This document shows positions 23,641 through 35,900 of a DNA stretch of 64,000 nucleotides, piece after piece. The DNA comes from Rhytidiadelphus loreus. Its lineage: Eukaryota > Streptophyta > Bryopsida > Hypnales > Hylocomiaceae. Made by a program: the position numbers and the translations under genes. The notes beneath the pieces are model-generated. The model did not search any database, had not been told where the DNA came from, and saw nothing but the letters and a program-made list of their open reading frames with translations. Location of the stretch: contig OX344761.1 in NCBI GenBank assembly GCA_947034895.1, positions 93,385,447-93,449,446 of the forward strand. The letters run 5' to 3'. Within the stretch, counting starts at the first letter, position 1. Every line of letters starts with the position of its first letter.

Positions 23641-24059
23641 CTCAAAATAGTCTAATTTAGTGACTTTTGGATTAATTTTTTTTAAAACAAAGTAAAATAT
23701 GTATAATTTGTAAAGCATTGAAAATAGTATGTCTATAAAAATTCAGACCTAGAAAAATTTATCTTTAAAAGTTATGCACAAAAAAAACACAATGAAAATA
23801 CCAAAAAAATGAACACTTTGATGTTTTATTTTTAGAAAATAGTAATAAAATAAAATAAAAATAACTAAAAAAGAATATTTTTCTAACTTGTAGATGCTCC
23901 TTCTCAACCATTTTCATCTTTGGAAAAAAAAACATTGTGTTCTTTGCACTTGCGTAAAGGTAGTGCAATTTGAACACATGTGGAAGGTAAACAATTTATT
24001 CTCTTTAGAATATCTCTTTGTCGGCTTCTGTTCCTTGGAAGATCACTATCAATTTTTTA

Positions 24060-24640
24060 GAAACTATTTGAGTTAGAAGATAGGATCCATTTAATTTGAA
24101 GTGGGAAAAATTTATATAATATGTAGGGCTACTATAGGGTTTATGAAATGCTACATATCCTAATATATATAAATTAGGTTGTGTAAAAGCATTATATAGT
24201 AGAAATTCTTATTAATAAATTAGTCTTGATACATAGGGGCCATGCAAAATTTTCTTAGTAAGATGAATATAGTTGTATACTAGGATTTTCAGCATCACAT
24301 CATGTCTAGATGTCCATCAAAACAATGAAACATCCAAGTGGATGGACATGTTGTTTAGTCCATCAAAAAAATAAAATAAATTTCTTTGGAATGGCCTAAA
24401 TGACCCGTCAACAACTTGTCCGTCCAAATCAACGGACATGAGAAATTGTAAAGAAGGGTGAGGTTAGGAAAAAATGGAACAATTAAATTTTATACGTAAG
24501 ATAGCCCCACTTAAAAAACTACATGAATGAATTTATAAAAATCATAGGGTATTGAAAATATGCCTCTTATACCTTCTTATGTAAAAATATGGTCGTTTAA
24601 ATGCAACAATTAAGATAAATAACCTCACATCAAATACCCT
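24060..24640. repeat. Interspersed repeat, inverted partner of 15690-17440
   Basis: The reverse complement of this block matches the two outer parts of 15690-17440. It sits between the gag-pre-integrase and integrase parts of the copia remnant, so it probably inserted into that retroelement. Confidence 0.55.
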
Positions 24641-24661
24641 CTTAACTCTTAAATTAAAAAG

Positions 24662-24899
24662 CATTAGAATAGATTTCGGGCGAGGAGAAGGCCATTTGAG
24701 GCCTGTTCCCCTAGCTATGAACGAGACGTACATAAAAAAAATTAAAAAAAATTAAAAAAAAAAAATTAAAAAAAAATTAAATATTAAAATCTGATGTGGC
24801 CGAACTTTGGCCACATTAGATTGCGCATGTGACTGAGTTCACAAAGTTAGGGAACTCAGGGAACTTGCGGCCATCTACACCAGCTGAATTTTTCTAATG
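24662..24899. mobile_element. CATTAG-family foldback element, member 2
   Basis: Starts CATTAGAATAGATTTC and ends 'gaatttttctaatg'. The inner inverted repeat GATGTGGCC...GGCCACATT is near 24792-24820, beside a long A/T tract. The outer arms are less well conserved than in other members, so it is probably an older or shortened copy. Flanks are 'aaaag' and 'aatga', with no direct repeat. Confidence 0.65.
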
Positions 24900-25429
24900 A
24901 ATGATCTCCCTGAGCTTTTGTGACTAAAGTAGGTGTCCTTGTATCCTAATTTTGAACTTTAAATTTTCTTTTTTGGAGTCAAAAATAGTACTAAAATCCT
25001 CCCAAATGGGCAAGGTAGAAATCCAATAGATTAAAATAGTAAAATTATCTTTAAAAAAATGAAAAAATAATAATTTTATGTCTACAACTACCACAGATAC
25101 CTTCATTTCAAATTTCATGTAAAAATGACATACGACACAAAAGTTATAAGCAAAAAAACATATGTTTAAGGCCAAGGGGACCAAAAATAGGACAAGTATT
25201 TCTTGCAATCAATCTCATCCGTAATGATCAAAATAGATCTTAATCCAGCCAAAGTAGGCAATAATAGGCCCATAAGATTGGAATGAATTTTTACACCTCA
25301 TTTTGAAGCCATAGTTTGTGATTGTTTTAGAAATGATTTGTGATATTGCTACCAATTAAGTTTGCTAATGTAGGAAGATGAAGGAATGGTTGGAAGACCA
25401 AGCACTCTATCCTTGTGTGAAAGATGCTA

Positions 25430-25700
25430 CAAGCCATGATAGCTTAAATGCCCATTACATTTGCACCCAAGTATGGTTGTATCTTCAAATAATACAACAT
25501 TTGCTTGTAAATACTGTCCAAAGCAGTATAGTCCATTGAACAAGTCTTGATGTCCAATTGCAAGCAAACGGTTATAATAAATTTTATTGAGAGTCCAACA
25601 ATGAACGTTCAAGAAAACAATGATGGTATTTTTGTTAGCTATAGAACCTACTAAGATTTTTAAAAATTGCATAGACAATATATATTCAACATTTGTCAAC
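25430..25700 (-). pseudogene. Ty1/copia gag-pre-integrase remnant
   Basis: A 90-residue minus-strand frame ends with CKCNGHLSYHGL, which matches the 'LWHxRLGHLSYxGL' block of the copia gag-pre-integrase domain. It lies between the gag piece and the integrase piece in the expected order for a minus-strand copia element. Confidence 0.65.
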
Positions 25701-26051
25701 TCTATTTTCCTAGTTGATGTTAGCAGAGAGGAGGTTCTAATTCTTGACTGGCATGAGATTCATCACCACTAGTTTTCACTTCTTGGATTTTGACATTTAT
25801 AAGTTAGATTCAAAGATATATGGCTACTCTCTAACTATCTATAGCTTTATGTACATAAGTACCACTATTCATATACTAGGGTTCATATACTTTCCAATAC
25901 TTAGACAACGCAACATTGAAAATTCAACTGAATTAGCAAAGGTAGGACCTGAGTAAAGAGGAAAAAAATTATTGTTGACAATTACAGGAGAAGTGGCTAA
26001 TTTTGCTGCAATCCAACAAGTTGTAAGTTATTAATATGCAATTACTACCTC

Positions 26052-26098
26052 TTTTGAGCTCATTGTCATTGTGACACAATGTCACAATGAGCTCAAAA
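26052..26098. repeat. 47-bp near-perfect palindrome
   Basis: The sequence begins TTTTGAGCTCATTGT and ends ACAATGAGCTCAAAA, with nearly symmetric bases between. It lies in AT-rich copia-related sequence, with no coding role evident. Confidence 0.85.
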
Positions 26099-26391
26099 AA
26101 ATAAATTAGATTTATTTATTTTTTCATTCTCCTCCCCTCCCTCCCCTCGGTGAGAAAAAAAATAAAAATAATTAAAAAATATTTTTTCAAGTACCCCCCA
26201 TCCCACCCTTCTATAATTTTCAGGTGGGGTGGGATTGGCATTTGATATGAGATATGTCCCTTATCAATCCCATGTATCTATCTTTTGTACCATATCCATA
26301 TCTCATATCTCGTATCATGTATTTAGTATCATATATTCAGTATTCAAGATCAATGGCATTAGAGGGGGGTAGGAATTTTTTTATTTTTAAA

Positions 26392-26634
26392 TCAATGGTT
26401 GTCAATTTTTGAAGGAGGGGGGGGAGAGGAAATGGCATGATTGCATCTTTTCGGCTCATTGTGTAGTGCACAATGCTCTCTTCTATAGGATTCGGTCAAT
26501 AAACTTGAAGCAACTTGTTCAAAAGTCATGACTATGTTCAAATGTGTTAGAGTTTGGATTATACTTTTATAAGTACGAGGTAAACCATTTAATATGAGTT
26601 GAATCATTGTCTTGTCAAGGACCGCTTCACCCAT
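26392..26634 (-). pseudogene. Ty1/copia gag fragment (UBN2-type)
   Basis: Minus-strand frame of 80 residues with MIQLILNGLPRTYKSIIQTL and VMTFEQVASSLLTES, matching the copia gag block that contains 'LL..LP..Y......L'. The usual zinc knuckle is not found. Together with pieces at 25.4-25.7 and 23.0-23.6 kb it outlines one decayed minus-strand copia element. Confidence 0.75.
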
Positions 26635-26639
26635 GCTTG

Positions 26640-27984
26640 CAAGTCAATTCGAAGGTTCTTTCGCTTTCTTGAGATATATAGTCCTCCACCTTTAGAGAGT
26701 TTGATAGTTTGTTATTGATTTGTAAGTGTCAAATTGTGGGACTAATCACTAGATTGGTACACCATTTGTAGAGTGGGCCAAGCAAATGCATGATCAATGT
26801 GTGTAGCTACAAAATTGACTAGATCATTGTTTACTAAGAAGATAATGGCGGAGATAGTACTAGTTTTTTTATAGACTCTAGTTGATTGGTTCTAAACATT
26901 CTTCTACTAAGATTGGCTAGGAAGATTGTGGAGTTGAAAGGTGCTTCTTGTCTGTAATGGTCCACTAATTCTCCTTTTTCAAGATTTCTCGCATCTTTAA
27001 GCTCCAAACATAATAATTTGCTATACTAGTGAGCTTGTTTGTATCTCCTACAAAGACATTTCTACTCTCACTCATTATGTACTCTTTCCTTCTATTGCTA
27101 GTAGTAAATTGTGGCTAGCAATACAATATATTGATTTACACAAGATGCTACTTCTAGTTGTATGCTCTTTTGCTCCCATGCTAGTTGATATTGTTTTAAT
27201 ACTATGTTAAACTCGTACACAAGACAATAATTTAAAACTCAAGTTGAGCAACTGCATTATTCATAGGTAATTAGGTATCATACAAGTCTCAAGCAAGGAT
27301 ATAAATACAAATGAGAGAGACTAAAGAATAAGGCTAGATGAATGAAAAGAAATAACTACAAAGGGCTAACAAAGACAAACTAGAAGTGAGCAATGGAGAA
27401 TAGAGAGTGAGTAGCATATAACAAAACCAAACTCCCTAATGTCACAATATAGTAACATTCAAGTTCCAAAATTGTGAGGCTTTAGACCAGCATGTGGAAA
27501 AGATTGCCAACTTTTTGAAATTTTGGCCTTTCTAACAAACATATTACTAAAGTAGGCAAACCCATTTCTATCTATTAAAGAATATAGGGGTCATTAAGGA
27601 CTCCAAAGAATTGGAGGAAATGTTCACTAGATTAGCTTTTTTGTACACAATTCAACAACACCAAAAAATTGAGAAATAATAAAATGAAAAACTTTGTATC
27701 CAAGTGTAAACGGTAAGGATTCATAGGATCCTATAATCAATTGTAGACCAATAAAATAGTGGAGCCTTTATTGACTTGTGATTGATTGCTACAAACATAA
27801 ACATATATTTAAATGAATCATATTCCATCCATTGTTGAACAAGGAAGACAGTCATTATAGTGCCTTAGCTACTTTCATTGCTTGCCTTGAATCCACGCAT
27901 TGCAGCCCAAAACATGGAGGAATATGGATGGTATTCCACTTCAAGTGGCATGAGGACCTACACACTATTACTTTCACACTCGCC
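26640..27984. other. Probable 5' part of the copia remnant and flank of the CACTA element
   Basis: No intact gene is seen. On the minus strand near 27190-27215, TAGTATTAAAAC resembles a degenerate copia primer-binding region (TGGTATCAGAGC type), so the 5' LTR may lie further right. LTR ends could not be set. The CACTA element inserted at the right edge. Confidence 0.35.
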
Positions 27985-27987
27985 TCT
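27985..27987 (+). repeat. CACTA target-site duplication, left (TCT)
   Basis: TCT immediately precedes CACTAG at 27988 and is repeated immediately after the right end at 49763-49765. A 3-bp duplication is the norm for CACTA elements. Confidence 0.85.
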
Positions 27988-28187
27988 CACTAGAAGAAAC
28001 CCGCATTTTTTGTAATAGGCATATAACATGGTACTTATGTTTTTGATCACATCAAACGCGTCGACTTGAATATCAAAAAAAATCCGTCAGGATTGACAAG
28101 GCCAAAAACATGCAAAATCTAAGAAAACGTGAGTACATTTCAAGAAATTTTATGAGAACATCTTCAAAAACATGGTCTTCGAAGATG

Positions 28188-28262
28188 TAAAAAAGAGGCC
28201 ACGTGGCGGCCACGTGGGCGACAGGTCAGCAAAGGCGAGGATGGCAATGCCACATCAGCTAC
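28188..28262. repeat. Subterminal GC-rich inverted repeats in the CACTA left end
   Basis: Within 'gaggccacgtggcggccacgtgggcgacaggtcagc' are two overlapping GCCACGTGG palindromes, followed by 'atgccacatcagc'. CACTA elements carry short subterminal repeats bound by TnpA; these are candidates, by position only. Confidence 0.35.
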
Positions 28263-29948
28263 TTTTTCATCCGGTCGGTGGATGACGTCAGCGCCGCGTG
28301 CCCGCTTCTTGTAGGTTCAGTGCACAGTGTTCCCGTCGTAGTTGCAGTGACTACTCTGTTCATCAGAGCGTCGTCGGTGATGCGCTGATGTTTCTCGGCA
28401 TGTGTTCCTGCACGTCCCTTTCGGAGTTGTCCATGTCTTCTTTGATTCACCGTTAGCAACAGAGCGTCGTGAACAACATACTAACAGTGCATACAAGTAA
28501 TTGTACAACGTAGATAATGTGTTGCTCGCTTGTTGGCTGAAGCATGGACGCTACTGTACTAGTTCTGAGTATGAACTACTAGCATTGCATGTTGTTTCTG
28601 TTGTCGGTCACTTGCGTCTGGCAATACGTTGAAGAAGACATGCTAGTAATGGACTTAGCAGTTGAGAACAAAAACTGCATGTGCACTGTACCGTGCCCTG
28701 CTTAGTCGGCACAGAAATGAATAGGTGACGGCACATTCTATTTGACAGTGCTATCATGGTAGACGTTGTCCACGATTTCGCTACTGCTGGACATGCCTTC
28801 ATTTTGGACAAATTCCAGTGTTTTCAGCGAAATTCTAAGTTACTCACAGACGTCGTTCAAAATGGCTACATGTTCAGCATTGTGTATAGACAAACTTTGG
28901 TTGCATGTGCAGTCATGGCAGTTCAGCAATTTCATATACATGAAGAATGTCTTCAGTGATGTCGTTGGAAATGACGGAATGCTTTCATGGACGTTCACTT
29001 GTTGCTCTTCCTAAATCAGTATCCTCATTGAAAGTCACATGCGTATAACTTGTAACTGAATATTCCATGTAAGCTACTACATTGCTGACTATGATGCTTG
29101 GAACAAACCCACGGTCTTCCATGTGCATTTCATTTGAAATTGGAATAAGCAATAAAAGGATGTACACGCACATGCTGTGAAGGTAGAGGAAAATTTTCTG
29201 GACGCGCAAAAAAGTACCGTCTTCACGAAGTGCATTTCATAGTGAACTCATGAACTGAACAGAAACGGGTGGCATGAATAATTGCAAGTACAGTGCCTCA
29301 CACAATGATAATTCCGCATCCGCTTTTTTATTATGTACATGAAAATGAGGCATACCAGAATTGTTCACATGAAGCACTCATGTGCATAGTCCAAAAACTA
29401 ATAAGAAGACCAGCAAAATGCCCAACTGTTGCTTGCACGTTCCAGAGAAAGAAACGAAACTACAAGTAACATGTTCTTGTTACTAGTCCAGCCACTACGG
29501 ATGAGATACCGTACTTACCAGATGTTGTTATCCTTGAAGTCGAATATGTACATTGTCTACAGAAATCTGTCGTCTGCATGCATGTGAATTATTGCATGCG
29601 GTTCTCCCATACTACAAGCTCTGTACTCATACACAAAATGAAGTAAGCAGGTCATCAACAAAGCTGTGTCGTTCAGTTCATAGTGTAAACAATAATGCAC
29701 ATCACTACTACGAAAGCCTTCTCAATTTACAAAGAGATATACTTATGTCGGACATGCTCTGTGTTACAACAGAAGAAGAGTAATGCTCTTGTCCAGTACA
29801 TGCAATGCACACGCTCAAAGGACGTCATATTTCCCACAAAAACAGAGTCACCTCAGTCTCCCATGACAACATGTACACATACATTGAAAAGCAATGATAG
29901 TCAATAGTACTGTATGACACTCACCCGTGTCACCATAGCATGTCTTCC

Positions 29949-32900
29949 TCACTTCTTCTTTGCTTGATCAACTTTCTTCGTTGTCGCCACCTGCACAATT
30001 GGTAAGGCAGCACGTTCTTCAGTCGTATAGCACAGGAAAAAGGCAAGTCTACATAGTAATGAGTGTCGCTCACCATGTTTTCGTAAAATTTTCTAATACA
30101 ATAATGACGGAGCAGTGACAAGACATTTCTGTTGTCACCTCCCCATTGGAATTGAATTCGAAATCGTCTAAGTTTGTGACCTCGGCGTCCACGACTGCTG
30201 GACATACACAAGAGCACTTCTAAATCCACACATGCATTTGAATACAACTTCTACTTCCAGGAAGTTACAAATGTAGAGTTTCTCATGCAAACTTCTGACC
30301 AAGATAGGCACTACTGCATTTTCCAAGAAAGCCCATGATATTCAGTACAGCTTCAGCGCTTCTGACCCTACCGAACAAAACTACGGCGTTCTGAAGCAAT
30401 GTTCACTTCTGCAGGTGTTCAATAACATTTCAATTTAGAATGCCATCAATGAACAACGGCCGCAGATGCAATGTCAGTTACAATTAGTAACGCATGCGAA
30501 TTCACTGTTGTCCTGAAATCAATCAAATCAAACTACAATCTGTCAATATGAAATGCATATTCTGCTCAAAGAGCATTCCACTACAGCGCTTACCGTCTTG
30601 TACACTATACAGTCAATTTCTCTGTACTACTGTATCCTCCGACCTCACAATCATTATTGCATGTGACTGTTTTCCACTGTACTTTGACACGATCACAACA
30701 TAGCAATAGTACATGGCCTCAGTGCAATGTCACATGCAGTTGCTGTTATACAAAGGAACTATAGGAAAGTACACCGGACATTTGAATTGTCATGGCTATA
30801 TATAACATTCAGAAGCCCTCTTGCAAATTATTTACCTTGGATGCCAACTTTGAAGGCTTCACTACGCCTGGTCCCTTTGCTGTACTTGCCTTCTGACTGT
30901 GGAGTGTGTCGTTCCCCTTTGTAGTCTTCTTGTTCGCTGCCATGTTAGCGACTGTCCTTGGGCGTAATTCAGCGCGGCCAGGTACGTCTAGCTCTTCCTG
31001 CTTTTCCATGTTTCAGAACGTGTATGTTACTGAAGTACAGTTGAAGGAGTACTGCATAATGCTCGTCACTCACAATTTGCAGACATGTGACCACAAGTAT
31101 AGAAGATTGGCTACAGAATCATTACAGTAGTGAAAAGCACGATTGTCAAACCTTGAGCCATACAGTGTACACAAGCAGAAGGACTTCTGCCACGTTCATC
31201 AGAACATGCACAACAATATTTCAGACAAGTCAATGTATAGTGAAGACAGCATACTCGGAACTCCCATGCCTTTCTCCAGGATGATTAGTTATGCCATATG
31301 ACATTTAGTGGCAGTCCTCCTCATGTGCTGCCCGCCATTGCATTTGATCAACATAGCTAGAAAATACGCACAAGCACGCTCTGAAGTATACGACACCTAA
31401 GACACTTTCATTGTCGGAGAGGTTAGGACTGTACCTGCTGGGGACGCTCTGCTTCTTCGGCAGCGCATGTCTGCGCTGTTGGCACTACATCTGTAGCGAC
31501 GTCAAATAGTGCATACACATCGTTGTTCTTCTGGATGTCGTCGTCCTGTATGTCATTTAAAGGGGTATCCACTGCCTCCATCACGTGTTGTGTAGAAGAG
31601 ACAACGACTACAGCTTCTTCAACTGCTGCAACGACCTCATCTTGTGCAAGGACGAAGTCCGACGGGTCTTTGCACACTGTCACATCAAACTGCTGCATAC
31701 TTCCAAGTTTGGAAGGATCCTGCTTTTCTATTGCAGCAGATGCGAGTAATATGCTTGGTGATGGCGATGTTGGTTCCGTCCGAGGTCTTGCATCCATTGT
31801 AGTTCCTATGAAGTTCGTTGGATTTGTTGACTCCCTCTGGTCAGGTGTTGATATATTCAGCGTGTTTCCTTGACTGCCTAAGAGTTGAAAAAACATTTGC
31901 TCGACCCGCTTCTGCGATGCATCCATCTTTGTCTCCAACCGTGATACAATCTCCTCCAACTCTGTCACACGCATAGGCACTTCAGACATGCCTTTCCCGT
32001 TATTCAAAAGTGCGCTTTGCTTCTGTACCTCCAGTCGCTTTAACTCGTTAGCCACTTCTTCTTCAATTTCTATTGGATACGGCTCTCGTTTTAGGGACTG
32101 AGCCTGCACAACGGTCCAAAAATGAAGTGGGAACATGATAGTTCACGACCATCGTCCAACAAGAACGCAAACAATGAAGACATGCCGCAGACCCTGTGCA
32201 TCAATGCAGACAGCTCATGAGTTTGCACAGTCGTTGACGTATGTATATGAATGGTCAACATCTCCGATGTAGCATACAAACGGGTTGTTCAAATAGCCAT
32301 CATGCAAGTATTCACAGATATGTATTTGACGATTTCAGAGATGGGAATGAGGACTATATTTCTCACCAACTTCGAAATCACTGATGTTTTTATTGCCTAT
32401 AGTTGTACAGCCTTTGCGGCTTTCCCCTTTGATATTGAACGCATTTTCTCTGACTTCTCCATCCCCGCCGTCGATGTGCGTCTAGCGCACATTGTGTCCC
32501 AATGGTCTGGGTTGATCTCAAGTGGTCTTGGTTTCCCTGCGTCTATTAATTGATTGATTCTATATCGAATCATGATCAATCCCTTCGTTATGTACATTCC
32601 AAACCATTTCGGATTTATCTTACGCTTTCCCCCTCGCACTTCCCACTCTGCAAGACCAAAATCCCTATTCAGCAGTTCCTTTCCATATACAATTAATGCA
32701 CATTGAACGCTGCAACTAAACTGAAGACAAAAAGAACAGAACACTTCCACTTCAAGATGTGCTACAAGGTATGAAATTGAAGAGTTCACCATCATATACA
32801 CGACTGAAGTAACGCTTCTTGTAACTGATTGGCTGTGCCTCCCAACTGCAAGTGGGATCCAAATCACTTGCAAACAACTTCACGTCTGCTATGAGGGCGT

Positions 32901-35900
32901 TTCTCATTTTGCCGCAGGGAGTACCTTCGCCGTCGACCTGAATGGGTTTCTTCATACTGTGCACTTGTGGCCGCCAAGTTTCTCGTTCAGTGTTCTCCGT
33001 ATTGCCATCTTCATCCGACACATCATCGTCATCTTCATGCTTCACAGATGCTGGAGTCCCGTAACCGTCACTGCACATCAGTGCCATTCTCATCATCAAT
33101 TCAGAAGGCACTTCGGACTGCAGTAACCAAGACAACAATATCGTCAATGTTGTAGCTAACAAAGTGCAGCATGCTTCTGTTCTACATGTCAAGAAGAAAT
33201 ACAGTGCATCAGAAGGTTACAAGTACTACAGTAGTGCACATTGGCAGTCCGCGGTGGTCCCTGCACATGTTCACCGCCTACATTCCCAACAAATCTGCTT
33301 CTTAGATGGTTTGAATTGGCAGCTGTACGACACATACGCCACTCAAACATACTATACAGTCATGAATAGAACTTCATGATCTGCACCTACGGAACATGCT
33401 CACGAGAAGTTTGCCCTCAACGGGAGCATGCTCTGAAGGCACTCTACTATCATGTCATCACTATGCAGTCGTTCTGTAACGGAAGACTGTTCATTTGTAA
33501 TGGTACGTCCTAGCATAAAACTGTCTCCAAGTACGACCGCCACTGTTGATCGAATGATCTGTCCGCACATATGACCCTGTGCCACAAAGATACAAGCTCA
33601 ACGTCAGTGAGCATAACTTGGATTGGCCAAGGATATAATCGTCGTCATTGTTTAGCGCTGTACAAACACATGACGGCGTACGATCATTCTTTGTAGAGCA
33701 CGATAAGACAAGTAGCAGCACAGTGTACCAGAGTCACTTACCTTCCTCGCACATGCACACGCTGCAGTAGTCTTCACTGCAGTCTACCTTGTTCACATGG
33801 AATCGGAATGCACTGTGAACATAGACTTGTCCCTCAATTTCGCATGTCTCTTGAGCAGCACTCTTGCAAACGAATGCAACATCTCTAACTCATGCAGTGC
33901 ACGTTCGCATGTGCATCCTAGAACAACAATACACAATGACAGCAATTAGTTTGACTTGACGAATAGTTTCGTGCTGCATTACAAGAAATACATTAGACAC
34001 TAGAAGATATCCAAATTCAAATGAGTAGTACATGTGTTCCTCTCATAGCTATATGACAGGTAGACATGTATAAGTGGGCACGCCCAGCTACTTTTGTGCA
34101 GCGGTAAGACCTGACGTACAGTGTGACAAACACAACTGTCCTAGCATTTGAAAATAACTCATGAACACTCGCAAATTCATACCCTTACTGGAGACACTGC
34201 ATAATACTGTCCTTCAATACTAGAGAGTCCTTCATGCCCCCACATGATCAGCGTTGCCTCTAATCAATGAAACTGCAACAATCACTGCCGTCTGTCCTTG
34301 AAATAACAGAGCCACTGATGTGTATTTCCTGATGTGTGAACGTGTTCTCCATATCTGCAACACGAACTGTGAGGTATACAGTATTCAGAAGAAGCAAATA
34401 GAAGGAAGACATTGTACGAAATGCAGAAGTTTGCAGTCCACTAATGCACATGGAATACTGTAGTCTCAAATAAACATTTGCACTACTCATTTCCCTTCCT
34501 CTGAAAGAAAGACTCTTCAAACAAATACAAGAGTACAACGTAACATTCCCTTGTCTGACTATTGATGTGAACATAGAGAACTACTTCATGGAATAATGTA
34601 CAATGAGTACTTCAATGTTGAAAACATAAACACGTGTTCTCCAATGAAACTACTGAACAATACAAAAGACATGTTTGCTGCCGTGCATTTGAAACTCACA
34701 TCCTGTCTGGTGCACTGACATTCACGGTGAATCGTTGTAGTACGTAGCGTGATTGGCAGAACCTACCCATGGCAAGAAGTAGTACCACATTTCTGCTGCA
34801 GTCATTTCAACATAGATGCACTCAGTATACCACATTCACTGCAAGGGCGCTTTGGATTAGTCTCCTCGTACATTGCAAAATTTTTCCCCTTCTTGCTTCC
34901 TGCTCCTCTTCCATTGCCATCCTACGAAGACAACCACAAAAAATTAATTAGAAGCACTGAGAAAACGATATGCACATTTCCGATGCTTACATGTCATCGG
35001 CTTGTAACTTGCTGTCATTCTACAAGGATGACAGACTGTAATGGATGTATTGCAGCCTATATAGCTCTGTAATGTGTGTTGCACGTGGATGACTGTCCCA
35101 TGTCAAACCACATTAGTACACTATAGCTTCTTGACAAAGCCATCTCCGAGTCGCAAGACATAGCTTACTTGTGAGACACTCTTGTAACTACGTTTGTTTT
35201 CACAAATGTCAACTGTACGCTACATTCCATGAGCACAAAATGTCAGTAACGTATGATACGTACTTAAAAAAATTCTCGCATGTAGCACTTGCAGACTGCA
35301 AGGGTGAAGCTAACCTTCTGTTCCTCCATCATGATGAATGCATGCAAGAACTGCACTATGAAGAAGTTCCGTTGTGCAGTCCACAGCTTCGAAAATTTGA
35401 AGATGCTGCATTTGAAGAACACGCAGTCGTTCCAATTTTTGTCTTCACATCTTTCAAAGAATGTGAAATCACAGCATATGAATAAGTCTACCCTACAGAA
35501 TTGACAGTGTCACTAAAGAATTGCAGAACGACTTCCTCACTCCTAAACATCAGCTACAATAATGATAGGCAGCACTTCTATAAGTCCTCACCATTTTTCC
35601 CATTCTGAAAGTGTCACACACAGCGACTTCTGAAATAGTGAACAATACATACCTATATTTCTTGCTAGAAGGCTTCAAGCGCTGATGCGGTGTACACAAA
35701 TCGTGAATGCGGTATACATATATCACCATTATTACGTAATGATCATCAGACAGTGATTTCCCGAGCGCTTGTGAAATATAAGTTCCAAAGTTATTGCAAG
35801 CCAACTCTGTTGGTGCTAACTTCTATTACAGTGAGTCATTGTCCTCTTCAGAATTTTGGTATAGAATGCATTCCATGTCCTCTTCACTTCCAAGAACTCT

